In this document: piece after piece, positions 1 to 9,799 of the stretch
Numbering within the stretch: the first letter of the stretch is position 1
Layout: each line of letters opens with the position of its first letter
Source of the DNA: Ditylenchus dipsaci
Lineage: Eukaryota; Nematoda; Chromadorea; Rhabditida; Anguinidae
Assembly: GCA_004194705.1 (NCBI GenBank)
Contig: SADC01000010.1
Span: forward strand, 186,001 to 250,000
Length of the DNA stretch: 64,000 nt
Direction of reading: 5' to 3'
The notes under the pieces: model-generated
Database searches by the model: none
The model's input: only the letters and a program-made list of their open reading frames with translations
What the model was told of the DNA's origin: nothing
Program-made: the position numbers and the translations under genes

Positions 1-124
1 CCACCGGGTAAGATGGATGTCCACCTGGATGGTCTAATAAATTTAAAAAAATAATAAACAAATACATTACAAACAAATCCACTTGGTTTAGGAACACTTT
101 GAAAAATTCAGAGCAGAATGCCAA

Positions 125-212
125 AATGTAGATGAATCGGGTGTAGATGAATTTATTCGTAGGTTAATTCAATGTAGATGAATTGAGTGAAGATGATTTA
201 GATGTAGATGAA
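125..212. repeat. Short tandem phrase GTAGATGAAT
   Basis: The word GTAGATGAAT recurs about four to five times with variable spacers. It resembles the tandem phrases that build the ends of the other elements in this window, but no inverted partner is visible, so it may be one end of an element that extends to the left of the window. The surrounding stretch 1-453 shows no coding sequence. Confidence 0.45.
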
Positions 213-453
213 TTTACCTAATGCCGAATATCGGAGTTCGGACTTGTGCGAGCGGGAATATGCAAATTTGGAGCTGTGTGAGGTAAGGTATTTGAATCGC
301 GCTTTCTACCAAAATGTCAACGAATCGGCCGCCGCCCGTCAAGGTTTATTGAGTGCTGCGGGTGTAATTGAGTGGTGCAGGTAAATTTAGCCCAAAATTT
401 TGCTGACTTTGCACTTCACCTTTGCACCTTAGAGAAAATACGGTAATTTGCAA

Positions 454-1048
454 CGGACACGGACAAAAGGCTACAACTTCTGTCCCGGACAGTTCTGTCC
501 CGGACATTTCTGTCCCGACACTTCTGTCCCATTTTCCAATTTAATTATAATTTGTATATTATCTGAAATTTAAGTTTGAAATTCTAATTATATTCTAAGG
601 AATAATCAACCAATAATACCTATTGAGAAGTAGCGGGAGTGGAGCACATAGAAAAGGGAAGCATCTAGTGTTACCCAGAAGGAGCTATGAAGGTGGTGGC
701 ATGCAGGAGGGAGCAGCAAGGAAGGGCTACCTAGGTGCTCGCGTTCAAAATGAGGTAACTGCGTGGTGATGCGCGCACTCACTTATCTTAGACATAATTC
801 TGAGCAAGACTCTTACCCAAAAATGTATTTAGAGGCTTTGTTTTTGCCAAGTCCCATATTGAAAAAAAAACATGGTAAAACATCTAAAAAAGTCGAAATT
901 TTCGCTTTTTTCATAATTTTACTGAGTTGTAACTTTTGTCCCTTTCCTTCAAGTTGTAGCCTTTTGTCCCCTTTTTTCGAGTTGCAACCTTTTGTCCCTT
1001 TTTTCGAGTTGTAGCCTTTCGGCCGTTGTAGCCTTTTGTCACGTACCG
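454..1048. mobile_element. Phrase-array TIR element, 595 bp, 9 bp target duplication
   Basis: The left end reads CGGACACGGACAAAAGG and the right end, reversed, CGGTACGTGACAAAAGG. The perfect 9 bp duplication AATTTGCAA lies at 445-453 and 1049-1057. The right arm (about 930-1045) repeats the phrase GTTGTAGCCTTTTGTCCC four to five times; the left end has it once inverted, followed by four copies of a second phrase, TTCTGTCCCGGACA (about 478-530). The middle (about 640-860) holds a fragment of a dispersed repeat also seen near 27000, 30650 and 63350. The small ORFs across it are low-complexity translations of the phrases and are not genes. Confidence 0.75.
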
Positions 1049-1057
1049 AATTTGCAA

Positions 1058-1924
1058 AAGTTCTGTAAGAAGCGAAAAAGCAAGGCATTACCCATTTGGT
1101 TTGAACATGTGGAGATTTGCATTCATAATGGCTCAGGCATTTATTTTTTAAAATTTGTTTTTAAATACAGCATTTTTTCATTAGGGATTTAGCAAAATGA
1201 AACTGAACCCTTGAATGCGCACTGTCTCGTGTATGAATGGGAGAAATTTTCAAATGCCATTTTTCCTGACAAATGATATATTTCGTGGAATTTTTTAATT
1301 CGGAATTTTAATTAAATTTGTCAGCTACACAAAAAAATCAAAATATTATTTAGAAATGCAGGTTTGTGCAGTATTCTTTTGTGACAAGTAATGAAAACAG
1401 TCTCATAAATAAAATCGTTGGCTCAGTGAACAGTACCCAAGTGCACCCCTCCAAAGAGTATAATTTTCTCTAACCGAAAAATGGTTAGAGAACGCGTACT
1501 CTGTGATGGTATACGCTCAGAGAACTCATACTCTTTGGGGGGAGGGGTGCACTTGGGCTTTTACGTGGCTCACAATTGTCAGCGAAAAAGCAGCGGCGTA
1601 TTGTGAAAGTCGGTCTCGGTTCGATTCCGATTAGAATCAATGTCTTTCCTTGAGTTTTACCAAAATGCCACATTTAAATTCTCGTTTGAATTTCACTGGT
1701 GCCCGCCTTTCAAAATATTTCCATCGGTGATGATCATGCCCTTTTAACACTACGGCTCCGGTGCGTGATCTTTATGGTTCCTAGCGCAGAATTTCACGCT
1801 GAGCACGATGGTGAAAAAAATTATTTTTCGTATTTTTATTTTTCCTTGTTTATTTTTTACCTTGTTATTCCAAAAAAAAAACTAGTTTTCACTACAATGC
1901 TTATTGTCCTAATAACCCACACAA
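1058..1924. other. Intergenic stretch with one hairpin
   Basis: No convincing coding region is seen. The only structure is a foldback at about 1434-1557: ACCCAAGTGCACCCCTCC on the left is matched in reverse by GGGGTGCACTTGGG on the right, with AAAGAGTAT and ATACTCTTT just inside. It is about 125 bp long and could be a small MITE. Confidence 0.5.
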
Positions 1925-1941
1925 GCAAGAAAGGCTGTACT

Positions 1942-2125
1942 TCATTTGGTAACGCGCAATTTCGTAACAGCTTCGTTTGGTAATAGCTTTATTTGGTAAC
2001 GGATTCCTTTCGTAACAGCTTCATTTCGTAACATTTTTTTCGTAACACAAGTTTTCGTAAATGATTTGTTTCGTAACATTTTTTTCGTAACAGCGAGATT
2101 TGGTAACAAACATTTTCGTAACAGT
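1942..2125. repeat. CGTAACAGCTTCATTT phrase array, left arm
   Basis: About ten copies of a 15-20 bp phrase of the form TTTCGTAACAG or TTTGGTAACAG with variable spacer words. The same phrases occur in reverse order and orientation at 6385-6580 (CTGTTACGAAATGAAG). Together the two form the long terminal inverted repeats of element 1933-6588. Confidence 0.85.
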
Positions 2126-2744
2126 GATTTTAAGACTACCTGATTCAATTTAATCTAATTTACAACTTTTTTCAAACAACAGGGGACCAAGGCAATTTTT
2201 TAGGTTTTTTGATAATTTTTATTTTGTGTCCAAACTACCCGAAACCATCGCAAACCAACCCAAATACCATCAAACTGCCTTAATAGCCCGAAACTAAACC
2301 CAAACCTGAAAAATAAAAATTTCTTTAAAATGAAAAATAACCCATCTTTCTAACTTCAAATTGTGTTTGGAATTAGGTTTATTAAGACCGAATTTTTATG
2401 CACTAACTTGAGCATGTTGAAGATGGTTTGACAGTTTTGAAATTACGTTTTATCGAGAAATTTTAGTTATCTTAAATTCTTGATTTATTAAAATCAAAAT
2501 CTATAATAACTCAAAAATTTCTTGATAAAACGTGATTTCACCGCTGTCAAACCATCTTCAACATGCTCGAATTAGTACAGAAAAGTTGTTTTGGAACCCG
2601 AAAACGTAAAAAATAATTTTTGATCCAAGTGGAAAACCACTTGGTTTGATTTGGTCACTCTTAATTGAGTTTTGAGCGATTCTAAGGGTGATGTAGAGGA
2701 CGTTTGTTCGACTTCACGTGGGCGCGAATTTTCGATTTTATTAT

Positions 2745-2870
2745 AATTTTGAGTGTTTGAGTGGTGAAGAGGTCCATATACTCATCACCAAGGTTGCTGG
2801 TCCGAACCCCTCTGGGTGCAATCAGTCCCGAGTTGACGACCTCGATTCATGGTCCTGGTCACTAGGTGCT
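2745..2870 (+). repeat. tRNA-derived SINE-like fragment
   Basis: An A-box-like stretch, GAGTGGTGAAGAGG, is followed about 45 bases later by the B-box-like GGTCCGAACCC, the spacing of a tRNA-derived internal promoter. The words just after it, CTGGGTGCA, recur after B boxes near 14850 and 39010, which suggests a family. The copy is too diverged to be a working tRNA gene and is interrupted by the MITE that follows. Confidence 0.5.
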
Positions 2871-2873
2871 TAA

Positions 2874-3105
2874 AGGACCCTGTCTCTTCCTAATCAATGG
2901 TCCGCGCCAATTCAAAAATTTTTCCCTAATCATTGAAGTTCTGTACGGAATTTTCAACTTGGTTTCTAACACAACTATTCCTAAAATTAAATTCTAGGCC
3001 TTGTTTTGTTAGAAACCAAGTTGAAAAATCCGAAGAGAAGTTCAATGATCAGTGAAAATTTTTTGAATTGGCGCGGGACCATTAAGCAGGAAGAGACGGG
3101 GTCCT
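2874..3105. mobile_element. TTAA-flanked palindromic MITE
   Basis: TTAA is duplicated at 2870-2873 and 3106-3109. The ends read AGGACCCTGTCTCTTCC and, reversed, AGGACCCCGTCTCTTCC. Inside is the family core TTGGTTTCTAAC...GTTAGAAACCAAG around a palindromic centre. Related copies are at 14009-14354, 19332-24970 (split), 58719-58945 and, with less similarity, 23154-23475. TTAA duplication is typical of piggyBac, but no transposase is present to confirm this. Confidence 0.7.
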
Positions 3106-3327
3106 TTAACGGGGTTCGGAGAAGATAATGTGATTATAGATGCTTTGGGATGATTTGAGGTGGTTTCAGCAATTTGGGATGGTTTGGGTTACATTACGGA
3201 TGACTTGCGTAATTGTTCGGACACAATCTAAAAATTTTCGAAAAAACTAAAAAAAAACTGCCTTGGTCCCCCTGTTGTTTGAAAAAAGTTGTGAATTAGA
3301 TTAAATCAAATGGACGAGGATTAAATG

Positions 3328-3520
3328 TGCCACCTTTTGTTGAAATCTGCCACCTTTTGTTGAAAACAGCCACCTTTTGTTGAAAACAGCCACCTTTTGT
3401 TGAAATCTGCCACCTTTTGGGTGAAAAGTGCCACCCTTTAGATAAAAAGTGGCAGCTTCGGTTGAAAAGTGCTAACTTTTGTCTGTAATGTGCCACCCTT
3501 TGTTGAAATGTGCCACCTTA
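3328..3520. repeat. GCCACCTTTTGTTGAAA phrase array, left arm
   Basis: About eight copies of a 17-20 bp phrase (GCCACCTTTTGTTGAAA and variants) lie in tandem. The inverted partner array is at 6105-6352 (AAAAGGTGGCACTTTTCAG). The pair encloses the ORF region 4211-5480, so it appears to be a second phrase-array element nested in 1933-6588; its exact ends and duplication could not be fixed. Confidence 0.75.
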
Positions 3521-4200
3521 CCCACTCTTCTCTTCACCTACTACGCCACAACTCTGATACTTTACTCACCAACTTTTGAAGACTCACACTATAGTGTTCT
3601 TCTAACTTATTATTCCACTACAATTCATAAATAAAGTTTTATAGGCTGAATTGGGCTGTTTTACAGATAAAACATATTTTTACAACCTTTATTATCAAAA
3701 CAAGATTCTAAGATTTTACAAACAATACATACCTCATCCTGCGAAATGATAAAATTTCGGCGCTGCTTTGATATGCTCCTCCTCCCTGATCTTCGGACCT
3801 ACTTTGATATACCATTCACCTAAAAAACTTTAATTTGGGGAAGGGGGGGGGGTGTTGGAGGTTTATATCAGAGTAACGTAAAATTTTTACCCCTTTTTTA
3901 TTTTGATACTAAAAATCATTAGTTTAACAGTTTATATAAAAATTAGATATTAAGTGGCTTGCAAGTAAAAATGATTTAAGTCAACTTTCGATTTTGTAAG
4001 GATTGTTGCGTTCTAGCGAACGGCATTTCCAGTCAAGACAATAGGTTTCGAACGAAACCTATTGCAACTTTAAAATATCCAGTTTAAAGGCAAATTCGAA
4101 ATACGTTTTGTACCGTCCAGATTTAATTGACATGGCGACACTACGAATAATCCGATAGATCGAGAGAGAATATATTTTGGATTTTTGTGAGTTAGCTGCT
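3521..4200. other. Non-coding interior of the nested element
   Basis: No coding sequence or clear repeat is visible apart from short AT-rich runs, a poly-G run near 3842 and a local inverted pair around 4020-4060 (AATAGGTTTCG / CGAAACCTATT). It leads into the ORF at 4211. Confidence 0.4.
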
Positions 4201-4210
4201 TATCTATAAG

Positions 4211-4869
4211 ATGTCAAAGGTTAGCGATTATGATAATTTAGCTCCAGTGCGACCTCAACGGGATCTATCCCAGACAATAAGCCGCTCGTTTCTAGTACAG
4301 CAGTTCAGGACATCTTGGGTGCGACTTCTAAGTTACAAGGTCCAGAGTTAGCCAATGCGGTGAAGAACCTGCAGGCGCTCTTCAGTACCTTTTCTATCCA
4401 GTCCACTCCAGCGAAAAAGAGTTCGGTTGACATGTCCCGTAACTCATATTATGACGACTTATGTCTCATAGATTTCTCCAGTCCTAAACCCATTGAAAAT
4501 CCAATGTCTTTAATTGATCCAGATCTTGAGGTGTCCTCTGTAGAGGCCCCCATTGTATTTCCAGATCTTAGCGAAGGTTCCAGCATGGCTGATTCTCCTG
4601 TGATGTCCGCAAATGGTGCACACCGGGATTCCCTCCATATGGTTTCGATTCGCTCCTCCAGTTCGCGCTCCCACTCCGTCTACGAAGAGGTTCAGCTAGC
4701 TGGTTCTCAATTGGTGCCTGCCTTGGGTGAACGGGTAACAGTCCAGTCGTCAATCTCTCCAGTCGAAGAAACTCCAGTCAGTAGTCTCTTATTGTATAAT
4801 TGTATTGTTGATCCAGATTGTACTCCCGTTCCATTATACCAGGGTGCCCCAATAAAAGTCCAGTACTGA
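4211..4869 (+). CDS. Uncharacterised Ser/Pro-rich ORF carried by a transposon (one frameshift)
   Basis: The open frame from about 4270 to the stop at 4867-4869 gives about 198 residues rich in Ser, Pro, Asp and Val, with acidic short motifs and no membrane segment. An ATG at 4211 begins MSKVSDYDNLAPVRPQRDLS in the neighbouring frame, and one missing C near 4268 would join it to DNKPLVSSTAVQDILG. That would make a protein of about 219 residues. The family is not recognised. It could be a captured host gene segment or an element protein such as a gag-like or accessory product; nothing decides between these. A degenerate second copy follows directly at 4890-5480. Confidence 0.45.
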
Positions 4870-4889
4870 AACCTATTTTGTTTACTGGT

Positions 4890-5480
4890 AGCACCAAATA
4901 TAAGATGTCAAATTAGCGTGATAATTTTGTCCAGTGCGAATCACGGGATCATTCAGACATAAGCCCAGTTAAAGTGTTCAGACATCTTTGTGCGATCAAC
5001 AAGGTCCAGAGTAGCCTGCTGAAGACGCAGGCGTCTTCAGACCTTGTTATCCAGTTCCAGCAAGAGTTATTGCATGTTCCAGAAATATTATCGACTTATG
5101 TCTCATAGTTCTCCAGTCTAAACCATTGAAAATCAATGTCTTTAATTATCCAGATCTTGAGTGTCCTCTGTAGAGGCCCCCATTGTATTTATCTTAGCGA
5201 AGGTTCCAGCATGGCTGATTCTCCTGTGATGTCCGCAAATGGTGCACACCCGGATCCCTCCATATGGTTTCGATTCGCTCCTCCAGTTCGCGCTCCCATC
5301 CGTCTACGAAGAGGTTCAGCTAGCTGGTTCTCAATTGGTGCCTGCCTGGGTGAACGGTAACAGTCCAGTCGTCAATCTCTCCAGTCGAAGAAACTCCAGT
5401 CAGTAGTCTCTTATTGTATAATTGTTGTTGCTCCAGATTGTACTCCCGTTCCCATTATACCAGGTGCCCAATAAAGTCCT
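4890..5480 (+). pseudogene. Deletion-riddled second copy of ORF 4211-4869
   Basis: This stretch repeats 4205-4870 in order and orientation but lacks dozens of single bases and short runs, with almost no substitutions. For example, the sister's CCAGATCTTGAGGTGTCC appears as CCAGATCTTGAGTGTCC, and whole CCAG words are lost. No long frame survives. The pattern could be a tandem duplication decayed by slippage, or a mis-assembled low-quality read path over the same locus. Confidence 0.6.
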
Positions 5481-5518
5481 CTATTTTGTTTACTGTTTAA
5501 CAACCTCTGGGACCAGCA

Positions 5519-5612
5519 GAAATGTTCGTTAAATCGAGAGTTTCGTTAAATCAGTGTTCGTAAATCGAGTTGGGTGAACAATCTTTATTGAAATGTTCGT
5601 TAAATCGAGAAT
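5519..5612. repeat. TTCGTTAAATCGAG phrase array
   Basis: Four copies of GTTCGTTAAATCGAG-like words lie at 5524-5605. Immediately after them, 5612-5710 resembles the end of the palindrome at 41115-41612 (ACACTATACCG, then TAGCTCAAAAA). It appears to be the end of another small element; no inverted partner array was found nearby. Confidence 0.55.
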
Positions 5613-6104
5613 GGCACGATACACTATACCGGCTAGCTCAAAAACACCTGTAATCCACGTTTTTTTTAACGTTCAACAACCAATACATGCTTTAAAGGCA
5701 TGCCCGTGCGTTAAGGCGCGAACCAGCAGTTTTTTTCGAATTTTTCGAGTCGTCCCATTTTTCACTCGTTCTGCGTCAATCTGATATAGATGACCTTATA
5801 CTGCTTTTAAAACTAGACAGAACTTAAGAAATCTAGACGAACGAATGTAAGAATGTATCGAGAAAGAAAAGAACTTCTGGTTCGCGCTTTTCTCCCATCG
5901 GGCACGATCATGCCCCTTTAAGTATCTTTTCAGGTGGCAGTCGACACTCTTCTGCAAAAAGAATTAATGACAAATTTGACATTTTGACTTGGGGGACCAA
6001 AGTAATTTAAGGATGCCTTGATACCCTAAAGAGTCAAAAAAAAAAGAAATAAATATTATTTTGACAACTGGGACCAGGGTTCGCAGATGTCCTGATTTAC
6101 AAAA

Positions 6105-6352
6105 GTTAGCACTTTTCAACCGAAGGTGTCACTTTTTATCTAAAGGTGGCACTTTTTATCTAAAAGGTGGCACTTTTCAGCCAAAAGGTGGCACATTTCA
6201 GCCAAAAGGTGGCAGTTTTCAACAAAAGGTGGCAGATTTCAACAAAAGGTGGCACATTTCAGCCAAAAGGTGGCACTTTTCAGCTTTGTTGACCAAAACT
6301 CAAAAAAGGTGGCACTTTTCAGCTAAAAGGTGGCACTTTTCAGATTTATCCA
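6105..6352. repeat. AAAAGGTGGCACTTTTCAG phrase array, right arm
   Basis: About eleven copies of the phrase in reverse orientation to 3328-3520. The frame through it is open only because the phrase is repetitive. Confidence 0.8.
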
Positions 6353-6384
6353 AATCAAATTAGGTAAAGCCTTAGTATCACTGT

Positions 6385-6580
6385 TACGAAAATGTTTGTT
6401 ACGAAATCTCGCATTACGAAAAATTTGTTACGAAATCTAGCGTTACAAAACCATTTCTTACGAAATAAGCCGGTTACGAAATCAGCCTGTTACCAAATGA
6501 AGCTGTTACGAAATGAAGCCGTTACGAAATGAAGCTGTTACCAAATGAAGCTGTTACGAAATGGCGCGTTATCAAATGAA
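6385..6580. repeat. CTGTTACGAAATGAAG phrase array, right arm
   Basis: About ten phrases, inverted with respect to 1942-2125, ending at the terminal GTACAGCC of element 1933-6588. Confidence 0.85.
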
Positions 6581-6734
6581 GTACAGCCGCAAGAAAAGTG
6601 TACCATTTGAATTTTGAATTCCTCTCAATACAATAAATACTCCAATTTCGATAATTGAAGGTTTCTGTAGTAAAAAAAAGTTACGAGAAACTTGTCTTAC
6701 GACCAGTGTTTCCGAAAATAACCCCCACACTAAC

Positions 6735-6880
6735 ACCTACACCTACTATCTAACCATACACCTACATTAACACTAAAAACAAACAACCATACACCTACAC
6801 TTGAAACGAAACATACCCTACACCTACACTAACACCGCAAAACAAACATACTCTACACCTACACTTGAAATAAAACATAC
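6735..6880. repeat. CACCTACACTTGAAA phrase array, left partner of 13880-13975
   Basis: Words such as ACACCTACACTTGAAA and AACATACCCTACACC repeat in tandem. They recur inverted at 13880-13975 (TTTCAAGTGTAGGTGT) and continue at 10037-10080 after a nested insert. The two arms enclose the hAT transposase fragment, the hAT MITE and the MULE. A CAGTGTTTCC word at about 6713 could be the true left terminus, which would suit a hAT element of about 7.2 kb, but no target duplication was found. Confidence 0.55.
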
Positions 6881-6894
6881 CGTATTTTCTCTAT

Positions 6895-7030
6895 GGCTCA
6901 AATAGAAATGTACCACCAAATGTGAGAATTTGGCCGCCTTTTTATTTTTTGGCCGCCTTTTTCAAATTCATAATAAAAAAGTAGAATTTGGCCGCCTTTT
7001 TTTTGAAAATTGGCCGCCTTTTATTGTTAA
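6895..7030. repeat. Left TIR of the MULE: TTTGGCCGCCTTTTT array
   Basis: GGCT, then AGAAATGTACCACC, then four copies of TTGGCCGCCTTTT with AT-rich spacers. The spacing and spacer words (TTCATAATAAAAAAGTAGAA) mirror those of the right end. Confidence 0.9.
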
Positions 7031-7441
7031 TTGATTTTCCTTTTACTAAACCAACTATTCTGAAGACAATGAATCAGACTGTTACACCAAATAGTTAGTT
7101 TCATTATATTTATCTCTCAGTCAACGACTAAACAATGATTGCATCGTAAAAACTAGATGCAATGATTAATGATGGGGTGGAATGGCATGGAATTGACATT
7201 TTTTTTTCTTTCTTTTATTACGAAATTTTTTTTCTTCTTTTGTCAGCACAAATGAGAGCCCTAGAGGTTGTATACTTGTGGATAAAATCGGGAATTTCCA
7301 TTACGAACACGTAGGAACCAATTTCGCCACCTAGGTATCTATATATGTAGAGAAAGAATTCAAACTTTCAGTTGAAAAAATTATCTCCAAGTTTATGACA
7401 AAACAACGACCAGTTCAACAAAACAAATTCCAAAAATCAAA

Positions 7442-9611
7442 TTATTTCAAGCGCATGGCCAATTTTTTTTGTCCTCTTTTCTGCCTTCCCTCAAGCGGCT
7501 GCGGCAGCGGATCGATGAGTTTTTCTGACTCCATGACCATCAAGGAATGCTTACAAACCTCATCTTTGATTCCCTCTGGGCAAGTGCATGATATATAGCC
7601 GCCGAAGCAATTCGAATTCTTCAACGTGTGGAATAGTGAGCGAAGTTCTTTGTAACGTTGCCAGCTTCTGTATTTGAACATTCTTTCTCTCGAAAATTTA
7701 GCTTCTTCCAGCTCTTTCCATATCTCAATAAGCCCTTCACCATTCCCATGGTAACTGCTTGACCCGATCAACCAGATGGGTTCCTCATTGTACTGGAAAA
7801 AGACGCCTTCACGATTCTCCATCTTGAGACTTTCCATTGATTTTCGAATGGCGCAGTTGACATTCCTCGGAACTGTTGGAACTCTGACAGGCACCTAACA
7901 AAAATTGAAAAATTGTTTGCCCTATAGATCAGAAAAGTTCACCAAACCTTGCGTTCCGGATCTGCGCTGCAATCATGGATGTATTGCTCAACTAAAAGAA
8001 GAAACCTGGAGATGCCGATTAGTTCCCTTTGCGTGTACTCTTTCTTCAGCATATTGTTGGTTCCCTCAAGGCCATTATTCGTAGGAAGTGAGGACATGCC
8101 GACACCAATTGAAGAGGCAAACCGATAGAACCAACCATGGTAATCCTCTCTGAGCAGCCACGACTCATGAAACTTATGCAGAGCCCTCATAATGCGCTCA
8201 TGTTCATTCCACTTCTGATTTCAATGTGCTATAAGCGTTTGACCCGCTAAAATATACAAAGAGGTCGATAATGGGCACAAAAAGACGACAAACCTGCATG
8301 AAATTCTTCGTAGCAGGTTGCTCGTGCCAAAATTGCCACGTCTTCCTTGACTTCATTGCACGCATTCTCATAGATTTTCGACTTTGGCAGCTCTTTATCG
8401 AAATTCTGGCGAACATGGAACCAGCACATTCCTCGCTTGCCGACGGAAGTTCATTGCTGCACGCTAAGTCAATTCAGTAGAATCTAAATGACCTTTAAAA
8501 CACAGCTTACCACTTTTTATAGCTGGAGCCCCGTCTGCAATCAATATTATTGGCTGGTACAAACGCTCCGGATCCCATTTTGAAATAGCTCGCATAAATT
8601 CTGCGTAACTCCACTTGCCTTCATGCGATGAGATTGCTGCTGCTGTTGGAAAGAATCTTTTGTCTGCGTCAGAAAAACCACATACCTTAAAATTTATTTA
8701 AAGAAAGTTGATTAAAAGTTGACTAACCAATAGAGGATAATTTAGAGTCATCAGTTTGTAGGTCCCATCAACTTGCATAACAGGCCAGAAGACTTGTCGG
8801 CGAAGCAGCTTCAAAGAAGAGAAAACCATGATGAATTGCACGGTGAATTTGAGTACTCCGTCTTCTCGTGTAGTGATTATTCGGTCTTTGTAAACGACGA
8901 CAAATGTCTTTTCAAGATCTTCTAGAGCTTACATAAAGCACAAAGAGCAACGTTAAAGTAAAGTAAAATCATACCTGGTATCTGTTTGTGCAGTTCGTAG
9001 TACTGCCGCAAATCTTCAATAGAAAGAGTATTTGAGAATCCACGGTTCTTTGCTCTGTACGCTTTCTGAATTTGTTGTGCCGTCGGCTGATTCCGGACAA
9101 TTCCAACTCCTTCTAATCAACATCAAAAAGTCACACAATTGCTGTGATATAGTCAAGGATACATACCTTAAGTTTTCGCTGAATTACTCTCGCAGTCATA
9201 CCTCCGCATGGCTCATCTTTCTTTTCGGTGCTCATCTTTACTGGGCTGCTCAGGCCTGTGTCTTTCAACTCGTGGTCGTACTCTTCGCTTGTTTGGATGA
9301 AGGCCTTGGAAGTTGCCATAAGATCTTTTGCGTAACGAATTCGCATAGTAGCCCTGCAGCGAAAATTCCCGGGCGGTTTCTGGCAGAGTGATCACAGTAG
9401 TAGACATTATCTGCAAATTTGACAGAACTCCGCGTGCAATCACTAAAAATATCGAATCAAATATGAAGCCAATATGCCAGATATACCGTATCCATGATCC
9501 TCCATTTTCGTCCATCCACTTATCAGTATCTTCCTTGCTGCTGCACTCCTTCACAGTTATCCACTCACGCGCGATACCTCGCTTCTTCTGTCGCTCGATT
9601 TGCGATTGCAT
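7442..9611 (-). CDS. MULE transposase with SWIM zinc finger (multi-exon, damaged)
   Basis: Read on the minus strand from the ATG at 9609-9611, about eight exons are joined by 40-55 bp GT-AG introns. The N-terminal part (WITVKECSSKEDTDKW) looks like a FLYWCH/WRKY-type DNA-binding region. The catalytic region shows VFWPVMQVDGTYKLMTLNYP (first Asp, near 8780), then PIILIADGAPAIKS (second Asp, near 8530), MCWFHVRQNFDKEL (near 8410) and LPTNNGLEGTNNMLKKEY (near 8060). The C-terminus has CTCPEGIKDEVCKHSLMV, a CxCx(n)CxH SWIM finger, at about 7545-7595, and ends KKLAMRLK. A frame break near 8435 (just before MCWFH) and a second near 8205 (before WNEHERIM) probably inactivate it. MULE transposases cut and paste the element and duplicate 9 bp of target, which matches the flanks. 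Confidence 0.85.
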
Positions 9612-9664
9612 TTTAGTTTACACCTTAACTTAAATACAAGCTTAATTGAGCAAAAACAGCAATT

Positions 9665-9799
9665 AACAATAAAAGGCGGCCAATTTTCTAAAAAAGGCGG
9701 CCAAATTCTATTTTTTCATTATGAATTTAAAAAAGGCGGCCAAAAAAATTAAAAAGGCGGCCAAATTCTCACTTTTGGTGGTACATTTCTCATACAGCC
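9665..9799. repeat. Right TIR of the MULE: AAAAAGGCGGCCAAA array
   Basis: Four copies of AAAAAGGCGGCCAAA lie within 9671-9770, inverted with respect to 6928-7025. They are followed by GGTGGTACATTTCT and the terminal AGCC. Confidence 0.9.

Larger units (their letters stand above)
2140..3310. repeat. Long imperfect palindrome
   Basis: The arms start at about 2140 (GATTCAATTTAATCTAATTTAC, then GGGGACCAAGGCA) and are matched in reverse at 3240-3310. Internal words such as CAAACCATCTTCAACATGCTCGA pair with 2400-2460. A CCACTTGG module at about 2620-2650 belongs to a dispersed palindromic family also present near 36160, 36460, 40940, 41715 and 44590. The right arm carries the SINE-like piece and a TTAA MITE. 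No coding region is seen. Confidence 0.6.
1933..6588. mobile_element. Large phrase-array TIR element, 4.66 kb, with nested cargo
   Basis: The ends read GGCTGTACTTCATTTGGTAA on the left and, reversed, GGCTGTACTTCATTTGATAA on the right. The perfect 8 bp duplication GCAAGAAA is at 1925-1932 and 6589-6596. Each arm is a tandem array of TTTCGTAACAGCTTCA-type phrases (about 1950-2125, and inverted 6385-6580). Inside are a long palindromic section (2140-3310) with a MITE and a SINE-like piece, a second pair of arrays built on a CCACCTTTT phrase (3328-3520 and 6105-6352), and an ORF with a degenerate copy (4211-5480). The GGCTGTA start and the duplication size match the MULE at 6895-9799, so it is probably a non-autonomous MULE relative; no transposase is seen in it. 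Confidence 0.8.
6895..9799. mobile_element. MULE DNA transposon with phrase-array TIRs, 2.9 kb
   Basis: A perfect 9 bp duplication, TTTCTCTAT, lies at 6886-6894 and 9800-9808. The ends begin GGCT and share AGAAATGTACCACC. Each terminal repeat (about 130 bp) holds four copies of a TTTGGCCGCCTTTTT-type phrase. The interior encodes a transposase of the Mutator-like class on the minus strand. This is the one phrase-array element in the window with its own transposase, so it is the likely model for the rest. Frame defects in the gene suggest this copy is no longer autonomous. Confidence 0.88.
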
